DNA from: Zelopaecilomyces penicillatus
Taxonomy: Eukaryota; Ascomycota; Sordariomycetes; Hypocreales; Pseudodiploosporaceae
Reading direction: 5' to 3'
NCBI GenBank assembly: GCA_005765155.1
Contig: VCCP01000001.1
Span: forward strand, 1,612,001-1,676,000
DNA length: 64,000 nucleotides
Shown: piece by piece, positions 49,101 to 59,897 of the stretch
How positions within the stretch are numbered: the first letter of the stretch is position 1
Layout of the letters: each line of letters begins with the position of its first letter
The notes under the pieces: generated by a model
The model's input: only the letters and a program-made list of their open reading frames with translations
What the model was told of the DNA's origin: nothing
Databases searched by the model: none
Translations under genes and position numbers: made by a program

Positions 49101-50265
49101 CAACCCATGCGGGATTTGGCTTACAAAATGCAAATTTCATCGACCACAAGACAGGTGGGACAAGGATGCATCACGTAAAGGCCAAGAGCGACGAAGACGA
49201 GGGACTGGTCGAAACAACTCCCGAGCCAAAAAGAGTCAGTCAAGAGGTGATAGTCAAGTCAACCTCACTTCTGAGCTGTATCTACCGACTGATGCGATAG
49301 GCCCAGTGGAGCCTTCATCCCCAAAGCCCGATGCTATTGCGCCTACCCGGATGGACCTGACAGAATGTCAGGAGCAGGGGGACGATTTGCTTGAGGATAC
49401 CCCCACAGTAGCAACAAATATGGATGCCAACAATAATGATGCGCGCTCTATTCCCGGTTCAACGCACTCTCGTGGAAGTGGGACTGCAAAGAGCCCCATC
49501 GACGTCGAATTTGACGAAGGTGTTGGCAGTACTAGGCGACTCTTGTTTCCATCACCTAGAAAAGATGGTGTGCCGAAGGCCCTTTGTGAACTCAATGTCA
49601 ATATCGTCAAAACATTTAGCAATTACCAACAAGTCAAAGGAGAAGTGTCCGAAAAAGAGAATGTCGATATCTTGCAGCTGGATCTCGCAATGGAGGAGCA
49701 TGACGACATAGAGGCTCTGTTCAGAAGCCCAGCGAAGGAGCGGCCCTCCACACCACCTCCTAATCCGAGGTCTGCTACAGATGAACTATTCAAAACTCCC
49801 ATCCATCCCACGCCCAGCCATAGACCAGTCACTAGAAGTGTTTCTCGCTCCCTGCGATCTATTAGGTCTTTTATGTCCCCTAGTCAGCAGTCTCTTGAGC
49901 GTACTCCCACCAGGACGCCTAGAACTGTTCTTGCTATTCCGGGAAGTGGTTCTGTGAGACGCAGCCCACGTAATCACCAGGTCAACTTTGACATTTTTGA
50001 CACACCAATCAGCCGCACCATCAGTCGCATGCTATCGGAACCTAACGGATTTGGTAATCTTGGAGATGGCGAACTTGACATGGGCCTTTTGCCTACTTTG
50101 GGAGCGCATCAAGGTGGACTCATTGATTTTGGCAATCTTCTCAGCACTGATGACGTCATGCCAAGCTCTCCACCAAAGGATGGCTCATTGAGTTTTGACT
50201 ACAGTGTTTCAACTACTGACTGGCAACACTGGGGTGTGGATCATGATATGGACGCAGAAGAATGA
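46118..50265 (+). CDS. AMS2/SPT21-like GATA zinc-finger protein
   Basis: Exons 46118-46229 and 46295-50265 give 1360 residues. The N-terminal 150 residues (VHYTFDKEAKVNYLARHP, then LSWTLGSM and RVTKNMLAVFG) match the Spt21/Ams2 N-terminal domain. In yeasts these proteins switch on histone genes at S phase. A classical AT-hook core (GRPRGRPRKKP) lies near residue 290. A long Pro/Ala/Ser-rich region includes a tandem AVATPAA repeat. A GATA-type finger follows, C899-x2-C902 and C973-x2-C976, with TPTWR and LCNPCGIWLTK as in GATA factors, but the loop between the Cys pairs is 70 residues instead of 17-18. A basic tail (RRRRGTGR) comes after. The first intron has the less common donor GTACGC, chosen by phase. 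Confidence 0.87.
48088..48220 (+). repeat. Coding minisatellite, 21-base unit (AVATPAA)
   Basis: Five or so copies of GCTGTTGCTACTCCTGCTGCT and shorter variants inside the AMS2-like gene encode an Ala/Thr/Pro repeat. Copies are in frame and nearly identical in DNA, so the array is recent. One copy carries ACC instead of ACT and the last ones are degenerate. Confidence 0.9.
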
Positions 50266-51195
50266 GATTATGCTGTATTTTAGCGTGTGGAAGTGGCTTT
50301 CTAATTTTTTTCTGAGCGATGACATTCTATTTACAATTACAGCATGGGTTGATACCACGGAGTTGAGGAAACAGATCCCCTTGCTAGATGGGAGATGATG
50401 ACATGTTTGCTTTTACAGGATGTTGTAAACACAGTGGCTACGCATTGTGAGAGCATTGGGGCATGTAGCTATTAGACAGACTCCTGAGGATTTCAGTGTA
50501 GGTCAACCACATTATTATATGGCGAATTCACAGCGCATTATTGTTCTTATGTTGGTTGGAATTGGGTGTAACCAGAAGTGACGTCAAAACGTAACTGCGG
50601 TCGCAGGAGTGACACAGTGGTTTGACCAACATTGACAATAACAACTCAACAATGTATAATTAACTACCTACATAATAGGTGGAATAACGACATGACGTAT
50701 CAAAATCATCAATTCACTCTTGGAGGTTTCTTTCCCTTGATTTAACTTTGCTACATATCGAATTTACTACAGGGAACTCTAAAATAAAAATGCAATGAAT
50801 GATTATAAAAGATCGAATAAATATATTGATCATAACTCTCTGCATTGTGCGGCTTTTCACAGAATATATTAGTTAGGTCGTTGTCAGGAGTCGCGGTTAG
50901 CCCAGGCTAGAAACCCTTGCCAAGATCAGCAAACAGGGGTATTCCAAGCAAGGTCTTTCTGGACGGAACCTCTTAACGCGTGAGGCTCCAACGCGCCTCT
51001 CTACGCGCTACACAACCACCCCACCAAAGACATCAACGGCCACCTCTCACCGGTCCACAAACAGCTTGTTACAGCAGAGACAATTGCCTGGTCTATCTTG
51101 GCCCATATGCAACTGCTAGTCACATTTGAGTCAATTCTTTATTGCTTGCCTTGATTTCCTTGTATACTCAATCAATCGCAAGTGATCGGCCTATC
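50266..51195. other. Spacer between the AMS2-like gene and POL12
   Basis: The left half is the AT-rich 3' UTR and terminator of the AMS2-like gene. The right half is the POL12 promoter, with three ACGCG elements at 50976-51008. No gene seen. Confidence 0.6.
50976..51008 (+). promoter_or_regulatory. Cluster of three ACGCG elements (MCB-like) before POL12
   Basis: ACGCGT at 50976-50981, ACGCGC at 50991-50996 and ACGCGC at 51003-51008, about 190-220 bases before the POL12 ATG. The MBF complex binds ACGCG in yeasts and drives replication genes, including POL12, at G1/S. Binding here is inferred from the match and the spacing. Confidence 0.55.
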
Positions 51196-53310
51196 ATGGA
51201 TGAACTCCAGGCGCTCTTCTCGCCAAACGCAGCACTGCCGCCCGATGTCGTCGCAGAACTCGAATCCATGATGCGACTCCACGGGCTTTCAGTCGAGGAT
51301 CTATTCTTCAAGTGGGAATCATACTGCATAAAGATGGACCTTGATGCGCAGACAATATCCCTGTCGACCATTCGCAACCTCAAGCAGAACATCCAGGACG
51401 AGCTAGAAAAGTCGTACCGACAGACACAGGTCAAGAGCGAGAGGAAGGTCGCCGCTACGCCAAAGCCCAAGGGTGGGATGAGGGGTGGCGATGTGTTCGG
51501 AATGCTGGACGGCTTGGTGCCGAGTACACCTGCGACTGGAGGAAAACTTTCGAGGATACCTGGGAGCGGCGGCAGTGTGTTGAAAAGAAAGATCGAGCCA
51601 TCAGCGGTCGGTCCGGCCAGTTCACCTGTTGCAGCAGGGGGGATGAGCAGTCAGTTAAATTCGATGAACAACCTACCGTAAGTACTACGTGGTTATTCCT
51701 GGTTGCGTTTTTTTGTGTTGAGCAGGAGTCTGACATGTTTCCTAATTACCAGTGCTACATCGTTCGCCGATCGTACCAATCCGGGTGAGGTCGTCGAGGT
51801 CCTCAACGACCAGCTCTCTCGCCCCGAAGCACCTATAGCACCTTTTTCAGAGCCCAGGATCAAGCTCACAGCTGCCTCGGACCAGAAGAAGATGGGCTAC
51901 AGACCGATGGCGATGAAGCTCTCCGAGACCAGTGAGATTCTGGATGATCGGATCGATGACTTCATTGACATTGTCCGCCAGCATCACAGCCTCGAGGATT
52001 CGGCGTTTGGCAGCGCTGCAGACCAAGGCACTACCGAGATTGTGGCTGTTGGCCGTATTGTATCAGACTCGCTCGAGGGTAAACTAAACGCTGCATCCTT
52101 GGTTCTAGAGACCTCAAGGCGGACTGGAAGGGGGCTAAGAGCTCCTCTCAATATGGATGGCATCCGGAGTTGGAGCTTCTTTCCTGGACAGATTGTCGCA
52201 CTTAGGGGCAGCAATACCAGTGGTAGCGAGTTTGTGGTCAAGGAAATCATGGACATCCCGCTTCTACCAAATGCTGCCTCAACCCCATCGGCGCTCGAGG
52301 CTCATCATGAAAGGATCCGGGGCGGGCCAGATTCAATGGACGAAGGCTCGGATGCAATACCGTTAAACATCATCTACGCCTCGGGACCATACACTGCTGA
52401 TGATAATCTTGACTTTGAGCCGCTGCACACACTTTGTAGTCAAGCAGCTGACACCTACGCTGATGCACTCATTCTAACCGGGCCGTTTCTTGACGCCGAC
52501 CACCCTCTTATTGCTACTGGTGACTTCGATCTTCCCGAAGATGCCACATACGACCCAGACACCGCTACGATGGCCACTGTGTTTAAATATCTCTTCACAC
52601 CAGCTCTTAACCGCCTAGCCTCCTCTAACCCTCACATTACCATCATCCTGGTTCCGTCAGTGCGTGACATACTTGACAAACACGTCTCTTGGCCGCAAGA
52701 CACTATACCCCGAAGAGAACTCGGTCTGCCCAAATCGGTGCGCATCGTTTCTAACCCAATGACACTGTCTATGAACGAAGTCGTCTTAGGCCTATCAAGT
52801 CAGGATATTCTTTATGAGCTCCGCAGTGAGGAGCTGGCCAAAGGCGCCGCTGCTGGTGACTTGATGGGTCGGCTTGGCCGCTACCTGGTTGAGCAACGGC
52901 ATTACTTCCCGCTATTCCCACCAACGTCGCGCGCGAAATTGCCCAAGACAGGCACAGAGGAAGGTATTGCGACCGGGGCGATGCTCGATGTGGGCTATCT
53001 GAAACTCGGCGAAATGGTCAATGTGCGACCAGATGTTATGCTTGTTCCTAGCTCACTACCCCCCTTTGCCAAGGTATGTCGATGATTCGCTTTTGCCCTC
53101 GAATTCATTTCCACTTCCTTCAACTAACCAGCACAATAGGTCGTCGAGAGTGTGTTAATGATCAACCCGGGGTTCTCTTCAAAGCGTCGTGGAGCAGGCA
53201 CATATGCTCGCATGACATTGTATCCCCCATCCGCTGATGGCGAAGCGATAGACGGCATGATCAGCCATAGGGTGTTTGACAGGGCACGGGTAGAGATAGT
53301 AAGGATATAG
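51196..53310 (+). CDS. pol12: DNA polymerase alpha subunit B
   Basis: Exons 51196-51677, 51753-53073 and 53140-53310 give 657 residues. It is the non-catalytic B subunit that ties DNA primase-polymerase alpha together and to the replisome. The N-terminal helical domain (DELQALFSPNAALP, LHGLSVEDLFFKW) is joined by a Ser/Pro/Gly linker to the OB fold (VAVGRIVSDSLEGKLN) and the inactivated calcineurin-like phosphoesterase fold (IIYASGPYTADDNL, LILTGPFLD, IILVPSVRD). The C-terminus, RVEIVRI, matches the conserved end of the family. Both introns split or follow conserved codons and are secure. It converges with MFAP1, stop codons 196 bases apart. Confidence 0.95.
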
Positions 53311-53506
53311 AGTGGCTGGTGGCACGGGTTGATGAATGAGCCTTGTTATTCTTCTTTGATACAATGTAAGCTTTCTTCCTGGATGAAGAGTTACCGCTTG
53401 AGCATGGCGTTCTCTTTTTCGTGATTCAGCCAGGGGGGTATATACACACACGTCTCACCATTTAAAACAATCAAAGTACTGCTTCAAGAAGCATACGAGT
53501 TTTAAA

Positions 53507-54901
53507 TCATCTGCTGGAGTCCACCTTGCGTCTCTTGTCACTGTCGTAGCGTTCCTCATCGCGGGAGGTACTTCTCTTACGACGACTCCGGTAGTTGTCG
53601 TGATCCCGATCCCGATTCTGGCGAGGGGATCGAGACCGTGAACGAGCACGGCTTTGAGAATGTGAGTCCCTCGGACGATATCCACCCGCTTGAGCCTTCC
53701 TATCCCCATCATCCCTCGTATTGGTAACTGTCCGTTCCCTCCGCTCCCCCAGTGGGATGTTATTGGCGCCCTTGGGTCCCCTCTCGTCTGCCTGGAATCT
53801 ATCATCATCTGGGCGGAAGCGGTCATCCGTATCAAACCGTCTACCATCCCCCCCTCGCCTATCGTCCCCAAACGATCCCCAACTACCCGTGTCCTCCGAC
53901 CGCATGTCCTTGTACTTGGTACCGCCTTTCCTCCCCAGCTTCGTCATATCTCGTCGCTGGAGATACTCAGGCAAAACCTCTCGATTCCGCACGTCATCGG
54001 CTATCCGGCTGCCCATGATATCCCGCTGAAGCAGCCCAGCAGCTGCAGCTTCTTCCTGGTAGAATGCGCCTTTGTGAAAGTACTTTTGCATATATGACAT
54101 TTTGCCCTTGCCATCCTTTTCCTCCTGCTGTTTTGCGAGGAATTCGTCATCTTCGGCTTTGCGCTCTTCTTCGGTCAGGTTTCTTCGCCGTTCGACTTCG
54201 GCATGTTCAACTTCCCGCTCTTCAATCGCTGTGCGCGCACGTTTGAGCCGCTTCAGCTCGCGTACCCTCCAAGCAGCTTCCTCTGCTTCTGGGTCGAGCC
54301 CATCTGTTGTATCAACATCTGAGTCCTCGTTTTCTTCGTCATCCCAGTGTTTCTTCCCGGCCGCACGAGCAGCCAGGTCCTTCCTGATCTGCTCCTCCAC
54401 CAGATCATCAGTAGCTTTCTTGCGGGCCTCTTCTTCCTCAAGTCTAGCCTCCTCTTCTGTCTTCTCTGTGTCTTTGGGGATTCCTCGTTGACTCTTTGGC
54501 ACGAATTTAGGTCTTATCATCATCCTTCGCGGTGCTTCATCTTCGCTGCTCTCTTCTTCTTCCGAGCTGCTGCCCTCCTCTTCATCCTCTTCGTCTTCAT
54601 CTTCGCTCTCCTCCTCGGTAATAAAGCCTTCCTCGTCGGCTAGCTTCTGTGCACTCTCGGCAGCGCGCCGCCGCTCTTCTGCAGCTTCTGCTTCTTTGCG
54701 CCGGGTATTTAGATCTACTTTGCTCAAGTTGCTGGCGATTTTGTTTGCGCTGGTGGCTTTTGGAGGTGCTGGCAGCGCGGCCTCGACAGGCTCCTCAGCA
54801 TCACTGCCTTCAGACTCGGAAGACGATTCGAGCTCTGTGGCTTTGCCGGCGCGGTGTCGCGCCGGCTTAACCGGGTTTGCGGTCATGCGCTTTGGAGGCA
54901 T
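53507..54901 (-). CDS. MFAP1-like spliceosome B-complex factor
   Basis: A single exon of 464 residues on the minus strand. MFAP1 (Spp381-related) joins the spliceosome at the B complex with Prp38 and Snu23. The MFAP1 domain spans about residues 130-330: RRMMIRPKFVPKSQR, the charged helical part, and the hallmark YMQKYFHKGAFYQ followed by EVLPEYLQRRDMTKLGRKG. A long acidic stretch (Glu/Asp/Ser, residues about 90-125) precedes it. The C-terminal 100 residues are rich in RS, RD and DR dipeptides (SRARSRSRSPR), more extended than in animal MFAP1 and like an SR tail. Start at 54901 gives the conserved basic MPPKRM beginning. Confidence 0.93.
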   Translation of the reverse strand: MPPKRMTANPVKPARHRAGKATELESSSESEGSDAEEPVEAALPAPPKATSANKIASNLSKVDLNTRRKEAEAAEERRRAAESAQKLADEEGFITEEESEDEDEEDEEEGSSSEEEESSEDEAPRRMMIRPKFVPKSQRGIPKDTEKTEEEARLEEEEARKKATDDLVEEQIRKDLAARAAGKKHWDDEENEDSDVDTTDGLDPEAEEAAWRVRELKRLKRARTAIEEREVEHAEVERRRNLTEEERKAEDDEFLAKQQEEKDGKGKMSYMQKYFHKGAFYQEEAAAAGLLQRDIMGSRIADDVRNREVLPEYLQRRDMTKLGRKGGTKYKDMRSEDTGSWGSFGDDRRGGDGRRFDTDDRFRPDDDRFQADERGPKGANNIPLGERRERTVTNTRDDGDRKAQAGGYRPRDSHSQSRARSRSRSPRQNRDRDHDNYRSRRKRSTSRDEERYDSDKRRKVDSSR

Positions 54902-55853
54902 CGCTGCTGCAAGACAAACAAGCGGGTAGATATGGTGTTTACATGCGACGCGCCAGACGGCTTTACTTCAGTGTGGAATGAAAATCGGGCGGGACTGTTC
55001 GATGATGTTGTTATCGATAAGGTGTGCAAGTCGTCCTACCCTGCATTCCATGACGCATTAATCTAAATATGGTCTTTGCTTGTCCAATGTTTGACTTGAC
55101 ATTACAAGAGCGTTGCATTTCTATCAAGACGACCACCTCAGTAATTGAAGTCACAGCAAAGCTTTTACATATCAAAATATGGGGCTGGTAGTAAGATAAT
55201 TGCCACGCTGGTGGGAAGCTATGTCAACGATGCAGTTATTTCGCCACTTAATTTCACGGCGAGAATGCCTGTCTCCTTGCTACGTATAATCTTTTTGGGC
55301 CAATTCAATCCATGCAAGTACGTGTTTGTGTTTGAATGCTAATACTGGCGGTCATAAGCAATCATAAATATGCAAGTTAGCGGAGAATGGTGAAAGCTGT
55401 TGTAATGGCTCACCCCTCACTACGACCACTGTAAAACCAAGCTTGACTTGTCAACCGCTCGCGTGCACCCACCAACAAGTTGCAACACCATTGTCGTAGA
55501 TCATCACCACATCATCAAACTGATCGCCCGCCGGGTTGCGCAACTTACGCTTCCTCCGCTTCATAACCCCGGCATTTCGCGAGGATCGATTTCCCCGGCC
55601 GTGCATCATCACAGCAAGCAAAACGAAAACAAGCGCTAAAACTAAGCCATTGTGTGAGATGTGCGAGGCAAATGCCGACGTTGTGCCATATGTGCTTCCG
55701 TGCTGACTGCAAAAAGCACTTTCTTGTTGCCGTGGAGCCACTGTTACGTTGTAACCCCTATCATCCATACAAGTACCGACGACATCAGGTTATTGCTTCG
55801 TACTTCCGACATTCGTGATTTATTAGGACTGATCGTTCACATTCTCTAATCCA
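54902..55853. other. Divergent promoter region of MFAP1 and the RmlD-like gene
   Basis: Both start codons point outward. The region between 55,020 and 55,430 is AT-rich with no frame of note. The part from 55451 to 55768 holds a weak candidate gene on the minus strand listed separately. Confidence 0.5.
55451..55768 (-). CDS. Candidate small single-pass membrane protein
   Basis: A single frame of 105 codons. Residues about 42-55 (GLVLALVFVLLAVMMHG) form one membrane helix; the next 25 residues are basic (KRRKRKLR), so the C-terminus would face the cytosol. One sequon (NVT) lies before the helix. I recognise no family. It may instead be a chance frame in a promoter, since no splice site, domain or neighbour supports it; a length of 318 bases without a stop is not rare. 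Confidence 0.25.
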   Translation of the reverse strand: MDDRGYNVTVAPRQQESAFCSQHGSTYGTTSAFASHISHNGLVLALVFVLLAVMMHGRGNRSSRNAGVMKRRKRKLRNPAGDQFDDVVMIYDNGVATCWWVHASG

Positions 55854-57349
55854 ATGGCTTCCCAACGAACGGTCCTTGTCACTGGCGCCACCGGCCTATT
55901 GGGCCGGGAGGTGACCACCGCATTCCGCCTGAATGGGTGGATCGTCAAGGGGACGGGCTATTCCCGGGCGGACGGGGTTGATACCCTCAAGGCCGACCTG
56001 GCTAACGCAGGCGATGTGGCCAAGGTGTTAGACGAAATAAGGTACGGACGCCGTCTCGTCGAGCTTGTGCAAAGCGAGAGTGGCGATTGCTCCCAGTTCC
56101 ACCTATCCTTGTTGTACACAAATTGGGCGTGCAAGCTGCTGACACAGGGCCTCCTCGAGGCAACCAGGCCAGAAGTTGTGGTTCATTGTAAGCATCCAAG
56201 TTGCCAAGTTACTCGGCCGGACCCTTGCCGAATGCTGGATATGCAAGGCTGCAAGCAGATCGCTGATTTTCGTCCCTTTACTTATCCTAACCCCAGGCGC
56301 GGCGCAGCGTTTCCCAGACAAGGTTGATAAGGACCCCGAAGGAGCCAGAGCACTCAACAGCGCCGCTAGTCGATTGCTTGCGAACCTCGCAGCGAGTCGA
56401 GATATTTTTGTCATTTACATATCCACTGACTACGTCTTCCCTGGCAAACAAGGCGACGCCCCTTACGAGGCTGATGCAACTCCCAACCCGACTAACCTGT
56501 ACGGCCAGACCAAACTAGATGGCGAGCGGGCTGTGCTGGACGAGTATGCCAAGGTCGGCAAGGAAGGATCGGCCGTAGTCCTCCGTGTCCCCGTACTTTA
56601 CGGCCATGCAGAAACACCATCCGAGAGCGCCGTCAACGTCCTGATGGATTCTGTTTGGAAAGGCCAGACTGAAGACGCCAAGTTCAAGATGGACCACTGG
56701 TCTCTGCGGTATCCCACCAACACGGAAGATGTAGGACGGGTGTGTCATGGTATGTCTCACTACACCTCGCTTTTCACCAAGTTGGGTGTCTCACTGCCCC
56801 AATCTCTGGCTCTCCCCCCCCTTTCTCATGTTTCTTTTTGGCAGCGCCTGTAAGCGGCGAGCTCATCATGGACTTGGTTGAAACCACAACCCAGTTTATG
56901 AATGGTATCCGGACGAAATACCTATTCGTACTTTTTGTTTTGCAGTTTTCCTTTACTTTGATGTCATTTTTTCTTCTTCTTCTCCGAACGCGCATTTGCG
57001 GTGGACATGTAGCACGGATAACTAATATGCTAATACCCAACTCTTGCATGTAGATGTGTCGACCAAGTATCTTGAAGCCGGAGACCGCAAGGGCTTGCCC
57101 CAGATCCTCCAGTTTTCAAGCGAGGACAAGATGACCAAATTTGAGATCTGTCAGTTATTTGGCGAGATTATGGGACTCTCAACGGCCAACATTGAGCCCA
57201 GCACGGAAGGCAACGACCCAAATGCCAGCGTGCAGCGGCCGTATGACTGTCATCTCAGCACCAAATGTCTCAGGGACTTGGGGATTGATATTTCGACTTG
57301 CAGCTTTACAGATTGGTGGCGCCGGGAAGTTCGCGCCTTTAGAAAGTAA
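55854..57349 (+). CDS. RmlD-type reductase, MAT2B-like
   Basis: Exons 55854-56041, 56168-56187 (20 nt), 56297-56749 and 57054-57349 give 318 residues. It is an extended short-chain dehydrogenase with the NADP(H)-binding VTGATGLLGREV at residues 7-18, STDYVFPG, and catalytic Tyr and Lys in LYGQTKLDGE. Its closest well-known relatives are dTDP-4-dehydrorhamnose reductase and the beta regulatory subunit of methionine adenosyltransferase; fungal members are usually labelled as the latter, and the activity is not proven. The 20-nt exon 2 encodes PEVVVH between Arg and Cys and is essential for the family motif. The last intron is unusually long (304 nt) and contains a possible 60-nt cassette exon. 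Confidence 0.88.
56845..56904 (+). other. Possible cassette exon within the last intron of the RmlD-like gene
   Basis: This block is preceded by a pyrimidine tract and GCAG and followed by GTATCC. It is 60 nt, enters and leaves in the same phase as the flanking exons, has no stop, and would insert 20 residues (start PVSGELIMDLVETTTQFM) between VGRVCH and DVSTKYL. The known family lacks the insertion, so skipping is taken as the main form. Confidence 0.3.
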
Positions 57350-59897
57350 GCCTCTAAACCGGCGCATAGCGTTGGTGCACAACTTTCGGCAGCACTAAAG
57401 TAAGGCACGGGATGAATGAACCAATCCCGCATCCCTTTATGTTATTGTTAATCTGTACATTGTGCCCCCCCTTACGTGTAAACTTTTCATGGTGCATAAC
57501 AATGGCTCGAGACGCGTAGAGATTGTTGTTATTCTCCTTGGTTTGGGTAATGATAGTTCGTAGGTAATTAATTACCCGCAAATCCGAGGAGGTGATTAAC
57601 ATTCCAGTAGACAAAGCATTGACAAGGCTAAACTTCAGACCAACATTGGAAGTGTATCACATGAATAAATTGACCTGAACCTATTGACAAGCCAAGTCCA
57701 CTAGAACAAGGTATCGAAAGGTACCACATAGCATATTGTTGGTAGTGAGAGACAAGCCAAACGGTGCTGTACCCTTGCCTCCAGCACCCAAGATGAAGTA
57801 CAAAATGAAGACGTGGATGGTGGTGGACCCCTGCTGAGTGGCCACTCACTGGACGCTGTAGGGGTTCGTCTGGGCACTGGGCGGAGATTATCAGGTCGTA
57901 CGTAGTAAATGTCCTCATCACAGCCACAATATTGGGGGATGACCTTACTACTCCGTACCTGCTAATTGGACCTAGATGGCAATCGTAACAATGCCTCCTA
58001 TTCACCATTCTGGTAATTAGAAGCTTGGTATGGAGGAGAGATGGGGGCTAATGACTGCCAAGGTACCGGTTGGTACCGAGTATCGTGCACAGACGCGACA
58101 GGTAAGGTATTCAACACGAAGACTTAATACTTGGTCAATAACCATCTCCATACTTAGGTACTATTAGCAGTAATTCTCTACTCCTACAGATCGAACCTTG
58201 GAAGGCTCCCTGTTTGGTCCCTTGGCTAGCTAGCTAGCATATTTGTTCGCGTATTACGTTTCCCCGAGATAGATCATGATAATTACCTGTCTTGCAGAAT
58301 AATACCAAAATGGTCAAAACAGACGGCCGAGGAGAATGTGATTGTGCACAGGTACTAATACCTACCTAGGTATTTACTATCCATTATTAGTGCTGTAGTG
58401 GGTTTTATGTGGCAGTTGTGTTATTCGCCCGTCGTGATGAAGCTCGTCAGCAATGTCAGCAAGCATAATTGCAACAACGCCCAAGCACCAGACACAAGCA
58501 AAAAACAACAAAAAAAAAGAAAGGAAAAAGGAAAAAAAGGTCTTTCATTATTGTTTCTTCGCTGTAACAGTCTCGGGGGTTCGTCCCGCATCTCGCTCAT
58601 GGCACTTGTTAATGCGGCAGTCGAGCGATGATTACTGGTGTGAATTGTTCGTGCACCTGCAGCGAGCTAACACAATGCTACTCATATGTGCTAGCCTACA
58701 GTGCTAAGGTGCCTTAAAGCATGCAATATGTGCTTTTTTCCTCTTTGTTCTGGTCTGTCCGGGTAATCATTGTAGTCATATACAGGCGGGTACCTGGCTA
58801 CCTCGTGATTCAGGCATGGACTGCTGTAGGGACACCTGTACAGGCTCCTCGTCCAGCTAATTAGCAGCGCAATAGCACCGCAGTTCGGCTCCGTCCTTCA
58901 CCGCAGACCAACAGTGACTTGACTTAGTACCGTCCATATGCAACAAATTAAGACCCGCCTACAACCTACCAAAGCAAATAACAAGAAAACCCCGGCTGGG
59001 GCTTGGATGGGCAAGACTCCCCCCAAAACAGATTGATTTCCAAGACATGGCATGGGCAGTGATTGCGCGGCAGAGGTGGGGGCTCTGAGACTTTCAACGC
59101 GATTGAGAAATCTCCCCCAAGGCACTGACGGTATGAGCTAGGAGAGGTAGGTAATTAGGTACTTCCTGTACTCAATCCAATTCTCGCATCAGGGACGGCA
59201 GTCTCGCCTCCCTGGCGCAGCCCATCGTGATGCCTGCAAGCCGAGCCTTGACACGCCGAGAGCCCCCCGTTCAAGGCGTTGGCTTCTCCTCTCACCCTCC
59301 GTCTCCTTTCCTCTACGGCATTTCCTTTTTTTCCTTTTCGTTCTTCTCAACTCAGTTTCTCCTGCTTGTTTGCCCACCCCTTTGCGTCACTTCCCCCCCT
59401 CCTCCCGGCTTTGCGTTGTCTTGATTTTTTATTTGCTTTGGATGTGCTGCTTGAGATTCCAGACTCCTCCTCCTGGGACTTTGCTTCTCTCTTCAAACAA
59501 ACGTGATCTGGCTTATCAATGGTTGTCCACTCCCTAGCGTGTTTGCTTGCAACCACTTCATGAACTGCCATTGAGCCCAGAGAGACCAGGAATCTATATC
59601 GAATTGAGCGTTCTTGCTGTATTACACCATTCCTTTGCGTACGGTGTTTGACAACGAAGCATTGCTTTGACAAACCCAGCCTTTCTGCATTTTACAAAAG
59701 TCCAAGACTTTTCTGCCTTTGCCACGGAACAAATTTATACGGTTTCTGGCTTGAAACGAAAGTATAGCTAGCCGATTTGTATACCGGACTGAACCAGATC
59801 GTCGCTCGACTCACCTGTTCGCTGCCACAGGGCTCCAGCGCTTTGAGCTTCAGCGGACACCCAACTCTGCTGGAGATCGCTGAACGACCGCCTGAAT
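57350..59897. other. 2.5 kb spacer before the RA-PH gene
   Basis: No gene found. Palindromic TACCTAGGTA lies at 58363-58372, with related GGTACC/TAGGTA elements at 58061-58080, 58151-58160 and 59146-59162, and CTAGCTAGCTAG near 58227. A/G-rich frame at 58453-58707 is low complexity. From about 59,220 a C/T-rich leader begins and runs to the RA-PH gene. Confidence 0.5.
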
